DNA of 64,000 nucleotides from Psychrobacter glacincola (GCF_904846215.1 NZ_CAJGZK010000009.1:53525-117524); one strand, 5' to 3'. Positions 17,763 to 26,740 are shown, counted from the stretch's first letter. Numbers and translations are program-made. The notes: generated by a model not told the origin, from the sequence alone.

Positions 17763-19088
17763 ATGTCAAATATCAAACCTAATCACCTGTCTCAGCAACC
17801 AGACTCTCTTGATAATGCTCATTCTAATGCGATAGAGGTGACAGATATTCCATTGGCGCTATATATCCATATCCCGTGGTGTGTCAAAAAATGTCCTTAT
17901 TGTGATTTCAATTCACATGAGCTACCAGTAGACAGTCAGATGTCTATGTATGCTGAGTACGTAGATGCGCTGTTGCAAGATGCGGCGATGCAGCAGATAT
18001 TGACCCAAGGGCGTAAGATTGGCTCTATATTTATCGGAGGTGGCACGCCGTCGTTGTTGCCCATTGCACAGTACCAGCGCTTGTTTGATGGCTTACGTCA
18101 TTTTTATCAATTTGCTAGTGGCATTGAAATCACTATGGAGGCCAATCCAGGTACCCTTGAGCATGCGCCGTTTGCTGAGTATTTAGCAGTAGGCATCAAT
18201 CGTCTGTCGATTGGTGTACAGAGCTTTAGTGCTGAACAATTAACCACGCTTGGACGTATTCACAATCCTAAACAAGCCCTATCTGCGATTAAAGCTGCTC
18301 GCACTGCTGGCTTTGAGCGCGTAAACGTGGATTTGATGCACGGGTTGCCAGAGCAAACCATGAGCGAGGCGTTAGACGATATTCAAATGGCACACGATGC
18401 TGGTGCGACACATATCTCGTGGTATCAGCTGACCATTGAACCAAATACCGTCTTTTATCGCAGTCAGCCAATTTTACCCGATGAGGATCGTTTGGCAGAC
18501 ATCGAACAAGCAGGTCAGACATTATTACAGGATTTAGGCTATCACAATTATGAGGTATCCGCATGGTCTGGGGCAGCGGATAAGCCTTGTCGACATAACG
18601 TCAACTACTGGCAGTTTGGTGACTATTTGGCAATCGGGGCGGGTGCTCACGGCAAAGTAACGGTTGGCGAACGGGTTATTGATAAAAAAGTTAGCAATGA
18701 TGTGACTACTGATGTATTCAGTAGTAATGAAGAGAACCATCAAGCAGGTATCTATCGCTTTAGTAAATCTCGTATGCCAAAAGACTATATGGAGTATCAA
18801 CAAGCTCGTCATCAAGATGGGGTGTCAACACAAGCGCCAAAAATGGTTGGCTGGCAAGCCATTGATGAGGAGGAGTTGGTTAGTGAGTTTATGCTTAATG
18901 CCTTACGTCTGCACGGTGGCGTAGCATGGTCGTTATTTGAGACGCGTACTGGGCTAAGTTATGACAGCATTGAGATACAAGTCACTAAATTAATCGAGCA
19001 AGGTCTACTGATGGATAGTCCTGAACAGCTACAACCAACAGAGCTTGGTAAAAGGTATCTTAATCAAATATTAAGAGCCTTTTTATAG
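17763..19088 (+). CDS. hemW: HemW-like radical SAM heme chaperone
   Basis: 441 residues. Radical SAM cluster motif CVKKCPYCDFNSHE (CxxxCxxC, about residues 40-53) preceded by LALYIHIPWC, as in HemW (formerly annotated as oxygen-independent coproporphyrinogen oxidase-like). Further marks are FIGGGTPSLLP, EANPGTLE, INRLSIGVQSF and the C-terminal HemN-type domain. HemW delivers heme to membrane proteins rather than oxidising coproporphyrinogen. The N-terminal 30 residues before the core are longer and polar. A strong terminator follows at 19138. Confidence 0.9.
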   Translation: MSNIKPNHLSQQPDSLDNAHSNAIEVTDIPLALYIHIPWCVKKCPYCDFNSHELPVDSQMSMYAEYVDALLQDAAMQQILTQGRKIGSIFIGGGTPSLLPIAQYQRLFDGLRHFYQFASGIEITMEANPGTLEHAPFAEYLAVGINRLSIGVQSFSAEQLTTLGRIHNPKQALSAIKAARTAGFERVNVDLMHGLPEQTMSEALDDIQMAHDAGATHISWYQLTIEPNTVFYRSQPILPDEDRLADIEQAGQTLLQDLGYHNYEVSAWSGAADKPCRHNVNYWQFGDYLAIGAGAHGKVTVGERVIDKKVSNDVTTDVFSSNEENHQAGIYRFSKSRMPKDYMEYQQARHQDGVSTQAPKMVGWQAIDEEELVSEFMLNALRLHGGVAWSLFETRTGLSYDSIEIQVTKLIEQGLLMDSPEQLQPTELGKRYLNQILRAFL

Positions 19089-19137
19089 CATGATAGATTG
19101 ATTAAGGGTCTAGAATACAAAATTAAACCGATTAAAA

Positions 19138-19169
19138 AAAGGGCTTATCACATAGATGATAAGCCCTTT
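19138..19169. terminator. Bidirectional terminator between hemW and entericidin-like gene
   Basis: Perfect 12-bp arms AAAGGGCTTATC / GATAAGCCCTTT, 8-base loop, with A-run on the left and T/A on the right. It serves rightward hemW and the leftward small lipoprotein gene that ends at 19192. Confidence 0.88.
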
Positions 19170-19191
19170 AAATAACCTAAACTTTTAAAGC

Positions 19192-19332
19192 TTAGATTTT
19201 GTTTTGAACTTCTTGTGCAGTACCACTTACAGCTTCGCCAGCGCCAGATACGTCTTGACCTAGACCTTTAAAAGTGTTGCAACCAGTTAGTACAAACATA
19301 GCAGCCAAAGATGCGATAACCAATTTTTTCAT
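19192..19332 (-). CDS. Entericidin-like small lipoprotein
   Basis: A 46-residue reading frame too short for most gene calls. It starts MKKLVIASLAAMFVLTGC, a classic lipoprotein signal with lipobox LTGC, followed by NTFKGLGQDVSGAGEAVSGT, the signature of entericidin A/B proteins. The ATG at 19332 has a GAGGAA site seven bases upstream. Enterobacterial EcnA/EcnB form an antidote/toxin pair; here only one copy is seen, so a general envelope-stress lipoprotein is as likely. It is transcribed alone, divergent from trmL. Confidence 0.9.
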   Translation of the reverse strand: MKKLVIASLAAMFVLTGCNTFKGLGQDVSGAGEAVSGTAQEVQNKI

Positions 19333-19607
19333 AGTATGTTCCTCAAAAAACACAGATCGATAAAAGACAGATCGATATAAGTAGTATAGTAACAGTGAAA
19401 CCCAATGTTGAACCTAATTTTCACTGCAAGATGATAACAGACAATGACAATTTTTTTATATTATTCCCTTGTCCGTTACAGTCATCATAATCAAAGTTGA
19501 AATCAGTGCCCAGTATCAAAATGTAATTATTGGCAGTAAACTGTAACTTTTGATTACCTTTGATATATAAGCTCAAACATAAACTTAGCACTAATTACGG
19601 AGAGAGT

Positions 19608-20171
19608 ATGACCATTCATATCGTGCTGGTAGCGCCAAAAATGCCCAGTAATACGGGTAATATCATTCGTCTATGTGCCAATAGTGGGGCGCAGCTGCAT
19701 TTGGTCAAACCGTTAGGGTTTGAGCTAGATGATAAAAAATTGCGCCGTGCAGGGTTGGATTATCATGAATATGCCCATTTGCAAGTACACGATGATTGGT
19801 CAATGGCAAAGCAAGCACTGCAAGATGCTAGTTGTCATACTATCACGGCATTGACGACTAAGTTAAGTAAGCCGTTTTATGACTATGATTTTGGCGGGCA
19901 AGAGACTACAGAGTCAGACAGTGAGTTTGCCGACAAAAACATCGCCATGGTTTTTGGCTCAGAAACAGCAGGATTGGCAGATGATATTCGTGAAGATATT
20001 GGCGCTGATAACTGGCTGCGACTGCCGATGCTGGCAGATTCGCGCAGTTTGAATCTCTCTAATAGCGTGGCAATATGTCTGTATGAAGTATGGCGACAGC
20101 AAGGCTTTGGTGGTGACGAAGGTCGCAGTATCGGCTATGAGACGCTCACTGTCTACGACTCTAAAGAGTAG
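19608..20171 (+). CDS. trmL: tRNA (cytidine/uridine-34 2'-O)-methyltransferase
   Basis: About 187-residue SPOUT-class methyltransferase. It starts MTIHIVLVAPKMPSNTGNIIRLCANSG, contains LVFGSE-type motif 2 as AMVFGSETAGL, and ends with LRLPMLADSRSLNLSNSVAICLYE, all diagnostic for TrmL, which methylates the wobble ribose of tRNA-Leu using SAM. The frame is open 16 codons further upstream, but the ATG at 19608 follows GGAGAG directly and fits the family start. An acidic loop (about 100-115) is slightly longer than in E. coli (157 residues). Confidence 0.93.
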   Translation: MTIHIVLVAPKMPSNTGNIIRLCANSGAQLHLVKPLGFELDDKKLRRAGLDYHEYAHLQVHDDWSMAKQALQDASCHTITALTTKLSKPFYDYDFGGQETTESDSEFADKNIAMVFGSETAGLADDIREDIGADNWLRLPMLADSRSLNLSNSVAICLYEVWRQQGFGGDEGRSIGYETLTVYDSKE

Positions 20172-20194
20172 TTTTTATTTTATTATGAAAAATT

Positions 20195-20234
20195 AAAAAA
20201 GGCATATAAATAAAATAATTTATTTGCCTTTTTT
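20195..20234. terminator. Bidirectional terminator between trmL and tusE
   Basis: AAAAAAGGCA at 20195-20204 pairs with TGCCTTTTTT at 20225-20234, with additional ATAAAT/ATTTAT pairing inside. It has A-run and T-run ends on both strands and lies between two convergent genes. Confidence 0.8.
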
Positions 20235-20242
20235 ATGGGCAT

Positions 20243-20596
20243 TTATAAGCAGTTAGGCGGTTTGGGTAATCCAGCAAGACGATTGACATGGCGAGCGACC
20301 AAACCGGTATTAAATAGCTGCTGTAATTTTTGATTACTGATATCATAATCAGGCAAGGTTTGTTGCAGCCATTTAATCAACGGGCGCGTGGCTGGTGCGT
20401 GATTAAATTTTACAAAAAACGCTCGTACTTGTTGCAATACAGCCAAGCGCTCAGTATCTATATCTACCGCCAACGTATTGGCAAGCTGCTGTGCAATAAG
20501 GGGCGTCCAGAGGGTGTGATCGCATAGATGCCCATCTTGGTCTAATGCCACATTGATTGCGCTCAGTGAAGACGCATGAGCTTCAGTAATACTCAT
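20243..20596 (-). CDS. tusE: TusE/DsrC-family sulfurtransferase
   Basis: 117 residues of the DsrC/TusE family. TusE accepts persulfide sulfur from TusBCD and passes it to MnmA for 2-thiouridine formation at the tRNA wobble base. The key cysteine is the penultimate residue (AGLPKPPNCL end). Also seen: RLAVLQQVRAFFVKFNHAPATRPLIKW, split as the family's WTPLI and FY-P-R-L pattern. Its start codon overlaps the tusB stop by four bases (ATGA), so the two are translationally coupled. Last gene of a leftward tusDCBE set. Confidence 0.88.
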   Translation of the reverse strand: MSITEAHASSLSAINVALDQDGHLCDHTLWTPLIAQQLANTLAVDIDTERLAVLQQVRAFFVKFNHAPATRPLIKWLQQTLPDYDISNQKLQQLFNTGLVARHVNRLAGLPKPPNCL

Positions 20597-20931
20597 AAAG
20601 CTATCGTAACCACTTTATCAAAGCGGCTGTCTTGGGTCATCGTTACCCATTCAGTATCACTTAAAATACCAGTGAGCTTTGTCGCTAGATTCAGCTTCAC
20701 TGCGGTGTTTTTGTGCAGCTGTGCTACATCATCGGCAAGCGCGTAAATACCGGCAATGGTTTCTATCTCCATATTCTCGATATCACCCAAATAGGCATTG
20801 AGCCAATCTATATACGCGACGGTCGTACCCAATAAAAGGAGGTTATCGCCCGCCTGCCACGACAATGCCATCTGTTCTGTACTGCGTCTGAGTGTATCCA
20901 TGCTGCTATGTAATTGATATAAAGTTGCCAT
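20593..20931 (-). CDS. tusB: TusB/DsrH-like sulfur relay subunit
   Basis: About 112 residues starting MATLYQLHSSMDTLRRS. The GDNLLLLGTTVAYIDW segment matches the DsrH/TusB beta-strand pattern. The family is weakly conserved; the call rests on this and on its place between tusC and tusE. TusB is the third partner of the TusBCD heterohexamer that receives sulfur from TusA. The frame is open 12 codons upstream, but this ATG fits the family start. The ribosome site is weak. Overlaps tusE by 4 bp. Confidence 0.75.
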   Translation of the reverse strand: MATLYQLHSSMDTLRRSTEQMALSWQAGDNLLLLGTTVAYIDWLNAYLGDIENMEIETIAGIYALADDVAQLHKNTAVKLNLATKLTGILSDTEWVTMTQDSRFDKVVTIAL

Positions 20932-21006
20932 ACTCGTGTCCGATTGCTTGCTATAGGTTTGAAACAATAAAATTTTACATCAGCTTTGCTATTTATAGCT
21001 TTAAGA

Positions 21007-21330
21007 TTAAAAAGTGAGAATTTGCTCAAATACTTGTAAATTTACGTCTTCTGGAATCAAGACCAACTGCGTTGCTAAGTCTGTCGGCAGCATACCTGCT
21101 ATCCAGCCACTAAACACATCATCAGGCAGCCAAGCTGGCGGCATATCATAAAGCTCAAGCGCTTGAATCATGCCTTGCAAACGCGAGTTTGGCTGCATTA
21201 AAAACCCAAATACCGGCGCATCCAAATATAGCTGTACCTCATGTCCAAAGGTCGCTAAAGTCAAAGCCAGCGCACAGCCTTCATAGCTTGCCATTTCAGT
21301 AGGCGTATGCAGCCGAATGAGTAGTTTCAT
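21007..21330 (-). CDS. tusC: TusC/DsrF-like sulfur relay subunit
   Basis: 107 residues of the DsrE/F fold. It begins MKLLIRLHTPTEMASYEGCALALTLA (split by strand and helix), then HEVQLYLDAPVF and a C-terminal PEDVNLQVFEQILTF. Length and order fit TusC, a structural partner of TusB and TusD. AGGA lies eight bases before the ATG. Identity as TusC rather than another DsrE-like protein is inferred from gene order. Confidence 0.78.
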   Translation of the reverse strand: MKLLIRLHTPTEMASYEGCALALTLATFGHEVQLYLDAPVFGFLMQPNSRLQGMIQALELYDMPPAWLPDDVFSGWIAGMLPTDLATQLVLIPEDVNLQVFEQILTF

Positions 21331-21421
21331 GAGGTATTCCTAATCTTGTTTGTCGCTGTCTATGAATATTGAGTTGGCTGTTTGTTCTAAGTGCTAGCTT
21401 TTATTTAAGCCATATTTTTTA

Positions 21422-21859
21422 TTAGAATTGTAATAAGCGACAGTCGCCTTGCATCATCATAGCAAGCTCGCTCAATCCCACCAAATGGAACCCTGCGGCC
21501 AAATTGTCGCCATTGAGCTGATGGCGCGCGCTATTGTCCGTATCACTAATACCGCGACTAAGCGCGGTACTGACGCAAACGGGTAGCGATAGCTGATATT
21601 GCGCAGCGAGATTCTGCCATTCCTGTGTCAAGTTGGTTTGATCAGCAGACTGCCAGCGTAAACGATTGGCAGTATGTGCCGCCTCTGCATAGAAGAAAAT
21701 ATTTAATACGGGTTTTTTGATAGCAGAGTTATTATCTGCTTCGCTATTTGTATCTATAGAGGCGTTTTGCAGATAGGCACGCGCATAGCGTAATGCCAAA
21801 TGAGCAAGCGGATGGCTTGGGTCAGCGGTGATGAGAAGGAGTGGCGTTGAGGTTGTCAT
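21422..21859 (-). CDS. tusD: TusD/DsrE sulfur relay subunit
   Basis: 145 residues; first gene of the leftward tus set. LLLITADPSHPLAHLALRYA is the DsrE N-terminus, FYAEAAHTANRL follows, and LPVCVSTALSRGI carries the conserved cysteine (about residue 104) that accepts sulfur from TusA. A polar, Asn/Asp-rich loop at about 33-50 is longer than in E. coli TusD (128 residues). The gaps within the set (91 bp before tusC, 75 bp before tusB) are wider than in E. coli but the genes are probably co-transcribed. Confidence 0.85.
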   Translation of the reverse strand: MTTSTPLLLITADPSHPLAHLALRYARAYLQNASIDTNSEADNNSAIKKPVLNIFFYAEAAHTANRLRWQSADQTNLTQEWQNLAAQYQLSLPVCVSTALSRGISDTDNSARHQLNGDNLAAGFHLVGLSELAMMMQGDCRLLQF

Positions 21860-22115
21860 AGAAGGTCTTATCGATCAGGGTGCTAGAGTGGTATGCTACC
21901 TTGACTTGCCTATCGAGGCAAGCGGTATGCTGGTAATCATCATCCAGCTGCCGCTTACATTAGGGCGACGCTCATTTCTCTCAAAGCTCATTTCTCTCAA
22001 AGCGCCGCGCTGATGTATGGCGTCATTGATATTTGTCTGTCATCAAATTGTCAAATGACTCACGTAGGGTAGTGGTATAAACCCTACAAAAATTTGTAAT
22101 TACGAGTCAATACTC

Positions 22116-23561
22116 ATGATGATGTTTGATGATATGGCGACAAAAGCGTATGTTAACGCACCCTCTGCAGCAGCGGATGGCGGTGTAGATTTAACCGATC
22201 GTGCTTTCATCGACCGTGATTTAACCGAATTTGATAAGCCTTCAATCATCGATGAGCCAACGTCATGGCAGGCATCAAACCATAGCCGATCTGATACGCT
22301 GCACGTTTTATTGGTAACGGAAACGTGGTGGCCTGATGTCAACGGTGTGGCCATGAGCTTGCAGCGCCTTATGATGCAAATGGTGCAGATGGGTCATAAA
22401 ATCAGCTTGGTTCGACCCAAACCAAAACAGCTCACCTATCAATCTATGACCACGCCGCACGCACCAAACCCGCTGCCAGCTCAGCTGTCAAAAGCAGACA
22501 ACTTTGCTAGGGTACCCGCATTGGTGACAAATGAGCTTCAGGTTGGCGGTATGTCTATTCCTCAGTATTCAAGCCTACAGTTTGGGCTGCCCTGTTATTT
22601 TCAGATTAAAAAAGCGTGCCGAGCGCTGACGCCTGATATCGTTCATGTGGCCACAGAAGGACCGCTTGGCTTTGCCGCTTTACTGGCGGCCAAACACCTA
22701 AACATCCCCGTCACAACAGGCTACCACACGCAGTTTCATAATTTTAGTAAACACTTTGGCTTAGGCTTGCTATCAACACCACTGATGGCTTATCTACGCT
22801 GGTTTCATAATGCATCGCAGGCGACTTGTGTGCCAAGTAAACAAACCCTAAACGACTTAGCTGATACCGGCTTTCATCGGTTGTATGAAGTGGGCCGCGG
22901 TGTCGATTTGGTACAGTTCAATCCCGCACACCAAAGCGCCACGCTAAGAGAGCAGTGGGGCGCACAGCGTCAGCATACGGTATTGATGGTGGTCAGTCGG
23001 TTGTCTCCAGAAAAAGGCATCGATTTGGTCATCCAAAGTTTTTACGCACTACAGCGCGCACAGCCAAAACGCGCGGTAAAGCTAGTGGTCGTCGGAGATG
23101 GGCCTGATCGCACAAGGCTAGAGACACTGGCAAAAAAAGGTGGTGAGGATATTATTTTTGCAGGTACTCAAATAGGGCAGGCGTTATCACACCACTATGC
23201 CAGTGCAAATGCTTTTGTGTTTGCCAGTCAAGTCGAAACCTTTGGCAATGTGGTGGTTGAGGCGATGGCCAGTGGCTTACCTGTTTATGCGTTTGATGAT
23301 GCCGCAGCTGGCATGTTGGTGACAAAAGATAACGGAGAACTTGCCACATTAGGCGCGCAGCAAGCGTTTATAGATATGGTGGCAAACTTGCCTTCGCTGG
23401 CGGTATTACAACAGCAAGGCAAACAGGCAGTGAGCGGTGTTTCTGGCTTTTCGTGGCAGCGCCCTGCCAAGCAGATGGTCGCCATGTTTTATCACGCCAT
23501 CGATAAACACACCATCGATAAACACACCATCGATAAGCGCGCCGCCGCTACAGGCGCTTAG
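22116..23561 (+). CDS. GT4 glycosyltransferase, MgtA-like
   Basis: 481 residues of two Rossmann-like domains. Visible: LLVTETWWPDVNGVAMSL (about 66-83), GYHTQFHNFSKHFG, GVDLVQFNP, the GT4 sugar-nucleotide signature SRLSPEKGIDLVIQS, and FASQVETFGNVVVEAMASG with the E-x7-E catalytic pattern. The first 60 residues are a non-conserved polar extension. Closest in style to GDP-mannose-dependent alpha-mannosyltransferases of the MgtA/PimB type; the acceptor is unknown. Three in-frame copies of a 15-bp unit near the C-terminus (23496-23540) encode repeated TIDKH. A PAP2 phosphatase gene follows in the same direction. Confidence 0.85.
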   Translation: MMMFDDMATKAYVNAPSAAADGGVDLTDRAFIDRDLTEFDKPSIIDEPTSWQASNHSRSDTLHVLLVTETWWPDVNGVAMSLQRLMMQMVQMGHKISLVRPKPKQLTYQSMTTPHAPNPLPAQLSKADNFARVPALVTNELQVGGMSIPQYSSLQFGLPCYFQIKKACRALTPDIVHVATEGPLGFAALLAAKHLNIPVTTGYHTQFHNFSKHFGLGLLSTPLMAYLRWFHNASQATCVPSKQTLNDLADTGFHRLYEVGRGVDLVQFNPAHQSATLREQWGAQRQHTVLMVVSRLSPEKGIDLVIQSFYALQRAQPKRAVKLVVVGDGPDRTRLETLAKKGGEDIIFAGTQIGQALSHHYASANAFVFASQVETFGNVVVEAMASGLPVYAFDDAAAGMLVTKDNGELATLGAQQAFIDMVANLPSLAVLQQQGKQAVSGVSGFSWQRPAKQMVAMFYHAIDKHTIDKHTIDKRAAATGA

Positions 23562-23773
23562 CGCAAAAAGACTGGACTAGCAGCATAATAAACTAGCAAA
23601 TTAACAGGCCAGCAGTTGGTCACAGACCTATTATTGAGACCAAATCCACAAACAAACGATAAATCCAGTGATTAATAACCAGTGTGCAATCAGGAGTGGT
23701 AACGCAAGATGCATTGTCTAAGCCCGTTGTATTCACGAATAAACGGGCATGATCTGATTTGAGGGGATAAGCT

Positions 23774-24433
23774 ATGAAACGTAATCGTGTCAAGCCATCA
23801 ACAAATAAGAAAACCAATTCGTCAATCAAGCCAAATGCTTTGTTTCCTAAAAACCCAACGTTGGCCATTTACCTCAACCAATTTATCGTGTGGGATACCA
23901 GCTTATGTATCCACATCAATCGTTATTCAACAAATCACATGATTGCCACCTTTTTTAAAGGTATCAGCCGATTAGGGGATGGGTGGTTTTGGTATGTGAT
24001 GCTATTCACTGCTTTGGTTGCACATGGCACCTCAGCGATACTACCACTGGTGGTGACCATGCTGCTTAGTGCAACCGGCCTTGCCGTTTACAAAATACTA
24101 AAGCTCAAAACCGTACGCCCAAGGCCTTATCAAGTGCATCAGGTGATTGTGCTGGGCGAGCGACCATTGGACGTTTTTAGTTTTCCATCAGGCCATACGT
24201 TACAAGCGGTACTGTTTACGGCAACGCTTGGCAGCTATTATCCAGAGCTGCTACCGATTATGTTGCCGTTTGCCATCTTGGTTGCATTGTCTCGCATCGT
24301 GCTTGGTCTGCATTATCCAACAGATGTCTTGGTGGGTGCTGGCATCGGCTACGTGCTGTCATTATGGATGACCAATTTGCATCAGCTGATTGCCCAAAGC
24401 CTGCTGTTTTTGAATGTGTCGGTTGTTTATTAA
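23774..24433 (+). CDS. PAP2-family membrane phosphatase
   Basis: 219 residues with about five hydrophobic segments after a basic, polar N-terminus. The three phosphatase signatures are complete: KLKTVRPRP, FSFPSGHTLQ, and SRIVLGLHYPTDVLVG, giving the catalytic histidines and aspartate facing the periplasm. Substrate could be a phosphatidic acid, PgpB-like lipid phosphate or undecaprenyl pyrophosphate. GAGGGG precedes the ATG by about eight bases. The gene sits 212 bp after the GT4 gene and may act on the same lipid; this is inference. Confidence 0.88.
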   Translation: MKRNRVKPSTNKKTNSSIKPNALFPKNPTLAIYLNQFIVWDTSLCIHINRYSTNHMIATFFKGISRLGDGWFWYVMLFTALVAHGTSAILPLVVTMLLSATGLAVYKILKLKTVRPRPYQVHQVIVLGERPLDVFSFPSGHTLQAVLFTATLGSYYPELLPIMLPFAILVALSRIVLGLHYPTDVLVGAGIGYVLSLWMTNLHQLIAQSLLFLNVSVVY

Positions 24434-24485
24434 GGGTAGGAAATAGTAAGAGACAGTCATTGACTATTAATTGGAGAATAAAGAG

Positions 24486-26432
24486 ATGAATGATTTTTTT
24501 GCAAAAACCGTATTAGCGACAGGTATTTCTGCCGCTATGGTTTTGGTGGCTGGCTGTAATGACGACGATAACAATACATCAGACAGCTTATCCACGTTTG
24601 CCCCAACCTCGCTTACCATCGCTCATATTAACGATCATCATTCTCACCTAGAGTCAGAAGGTGAGCAAAGTTTTTTTTTAGATGGGGTTGCTTATCGTGC
24701 TGAACGCGGTGGATTTGCCCGGCTAAAGACGGCTTTTGATGATTTTGAGTCCATTTATAGTGATAAAAACTTTTTAAAGTTGCATGCAGGCGATGCCATT
24801 ACCGGCACACGTTATTTTAGTTTTTATAAAGGCGCGGCTGATGCAGACATGATGAATACGATCTGCTTTGATGCTTTTGCTTTAGGTAATCATGAATTTG
24901 ACGAGAGCGATGAGGGGCTCAAGCGTTTTTTAGACAGACTACACGGAACAGAGGGTAACCCTGATGGGTGCAAAACGCCAGTGTTGAGCGCCAATGTAAA
25001 GCCAGCAGTTGGTACCCCATTGGCAATGAGCCAAGTGGATGACTATATTCAGCCTTATACCATCAAGACCACAAAAGAGGGGGTGCAGGTTGGGATTATC
25101 GGTATCGATATCAAAGGAAAAACCCAAAATTCATCGCGGCCCTTGTCTACAACAGAATTTTTGGATGAAACAACCACTGCCCAAAACTACATCAATGAGT
25201 TAAAAAATAAAGGTATTGAGCATATTGTATTGCTCACGCATTATACTTATGAAAACGATAAGAAATTGGCCACCACGCTCTCAGGTGTCGATGTCATTAT
25301 TGGGGGTGACTCACATACCTTGCTGGGTGATTTTACCCGCTATGGCAAGACGGCGGATGACACTTTTGGTGCACAAGGAAGCTACCCGACAGTACTAAAA
25401 AATAAGGACGGTAAGACGGTTTGTGTGGGTCAAGCATGGGAATACACTAAGGCGATTGGGCTTATGGACATTGGCTTCGACAAACACGGTGATGTGACAA
25501 ATTGTAGCGGGTCGGCTGTTATTCCTGTGTCACAAAAATTTGAGACGTATGATGAAACTACTGCGGCCTTTCACGCGCTAAGTGATGAGGGAAATCAGCT
25601 TGTATTACAAAAACTATTGGCAGGTAAGTCTGACTTACTCAGTAAAGATTTAATCATTCCTTATATGGAAGATCCCAAATCTGCGGCAGTACTGCGCAGC
25701 TATACTGATTTGCTAGATGATAATTTGTCTAAAAATCTTGGACGTGCCGCGGAGTCGTTATGCTTGGTGCGTGTGCCTGGCACCACGCGCGCGCAAGACA
25801 TTGCAGGGTGTGAAAATACAGCAAGTTCGGCTCGGGGTAGTGATATTGCACAAATAGTTGCCAGCGCCTTTTTAGATGGTGCATTACGTGCAGACTTCGC
25901 TTTACAAAATGCAGGCGGTGTGCGCACCACTATCGAGGCTGGCGACATAAGCTATAATGACGCTTATACGCTGCTGCCATTCGGTAATACTTTGGTCAAT
26001 CTGGATATCTCAGGTAAACAAGTCATCGACACGTTAGAAGATGCTATCGCCAATCATAAGGATAATGAAGGTTCGTCAGGATCGCATCCCTATGCTGCTG
26101 GTTTACGCTGGGATTTAGATATGACGCAAGCCAAAGGCAGGCGTGTAAAAGCGGTCGAGGTACGTGACCGTACAACTGGTATTTGGTCGCCAATTGATCT
26201 AAACCAAGTCTATACTATGGTGACCAATGATTATATTGCTGAAGGGCGTGATGGTTATACGACGCTGGGTCCGATTTTTGCTGATAAAACCAAGGTAGAA
26301 GATACCAAGCTGCTCTATACTCAGTCGTTTATCGATTACGTCGAAAAAGTAGGCGTCATCGAGCGTCCAGAACGAAGTGAGTATTCTCATAAAACGGTGA
26401 TTACGACAGAAGGTAACTTGCTTGACCCGTAA
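24486..26432 (+). CDS. Lipoprotein 5'-nucleotidase (UshA-like)
   Basis: About 648 residues. N-terminal lipobox VLVAGC (cysteine near 24) predicts an anchored lipoprotein facing the periplasm. The metallophosphatase domain shows HINDHHSHLE, HAGDAITGT, LGNHEFDESD, LLTHYTYEND and GGDSH. The C-terminal nucleotidase domain has LQNAGGVRTTIEAGDISY and LPFGNTLVNLDISGKQV. It probably hydrolyses extracellular nucleotides to nucleosides for scavenging. The ATG at 24486 lies just before the signal peptide, with GGAG upstream; an upstream TTG is less likely. A hairpin terminator follows. Confidence 0.9.
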   Translation: MNDFFAKTVLATGISAAMVLVAGCNDDDNNTSDSLSTFAPTSLTIAHINDHHSHLESEGEQSFFLDGVAYRAERGGFARLKTAFDDFESIYSDKNFLKLHAGDAITGTRYFSFYKGAADADMMNTICFDAFALGNHEFDESDEGLKRFLDRLHGTEGNPDGCKTPVLSANVKPAVGTPLAMSQVDDYIQPYTIKTTKEGVQVGIIGIDIKGKTQNSSRPLSTTEFLDETTTAQNYINELKNKGIEHIVLLTHYTYENDKKLATTLSGVDVIIGGDSHTLLGDFTRYGKTADDTFGAQGSYPTVLKNKDGKTVCVGQAWEYTKAIGLMDIGFDKHGDVTNCSGSAVIPVSQKFETYDETTAAFHALSDEGNQLVLQKLLAGKSDLLSKDLIIPYMEDPKSAAVLRSYTDLLDDNLSKNLGRAAESLCLVRVPGTTRAQDIAGCENTASSARGSDIAQIVASAFLDGALRADFALQNAGGVRTTIEAGDISYNDAYTLLPFGNTLVNLDISGKQVIDTLEDAIANHKDNEGSSGSHPYAAGLRWDLDMTQAKGRRVKAVEVRDRTTGIWSPIDLNQVYTMVTNDYIAEGRDGYTTLGPIFADKTKVEDTKLLYTQSFIDYVEKVGVIERPERSEYSHKTVITTEGNLLDP

Positions 26433-26482
26433 CGTTGGGCATGCTTTCTTGTGCATTGATTGAGCGCTAACAATTTGAGAAA

Positions 26483-26510
26483 GACCCTCATACATTCTGA
26501 GGGTCCTTTT
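26483..26510 (+). terminator. Terminator after the 5'-nucleotidase gene
   Basis: GACCCTCA and TGAGGGTC form a perfect 8-bp stem with a 7-base loop, followed by CTTTT. It is 50 bp after the stop codon. Confidence 0.82.
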
Positions 26511-26622
26511 GGTGTCACGGGCGTGACTCTGATTTGAGTTGAGATAACAGTTTAGGTATCATAAAACCTATAGCAATATATAGGTTTAGCCCTCACCGCC
26601 GCGCTCAGTTTTTTACCAAGTA

Positions 26623-26652
26623 TTGACATGGGCAAGATAGCTGCTTGATACT
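26623..26652 (+). promoter_or_regulatory. Candidate glnE promoter
   Basis: A perfect TTGACA at 26623-26628 and GATACT at 26647-26652 with 18-bp spacing, about 90 bp before the glnE start. Just upstream, AAACCTATA and TATAGGTTT (26564-26587) form a hairpin that competes with pairing of an earlier TTTAGGT (26550). Confidence 0.4.
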
Positions 26653-26740
26653 ATGACCGTCCCGTAAGAAAAAAACAATGAACTTAGGGGCAAAGTTCAC
26701 GTAGTCTTAGTGGTCCATGCTGCAAGGAATTGTTATCGTT

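Noticed and set aside
19192..19332. Entericidin toxin-antidote pair
   Set aside because: Only one small lipoprotein gene is present; no second entericidin frame is seen on either strand nearby.
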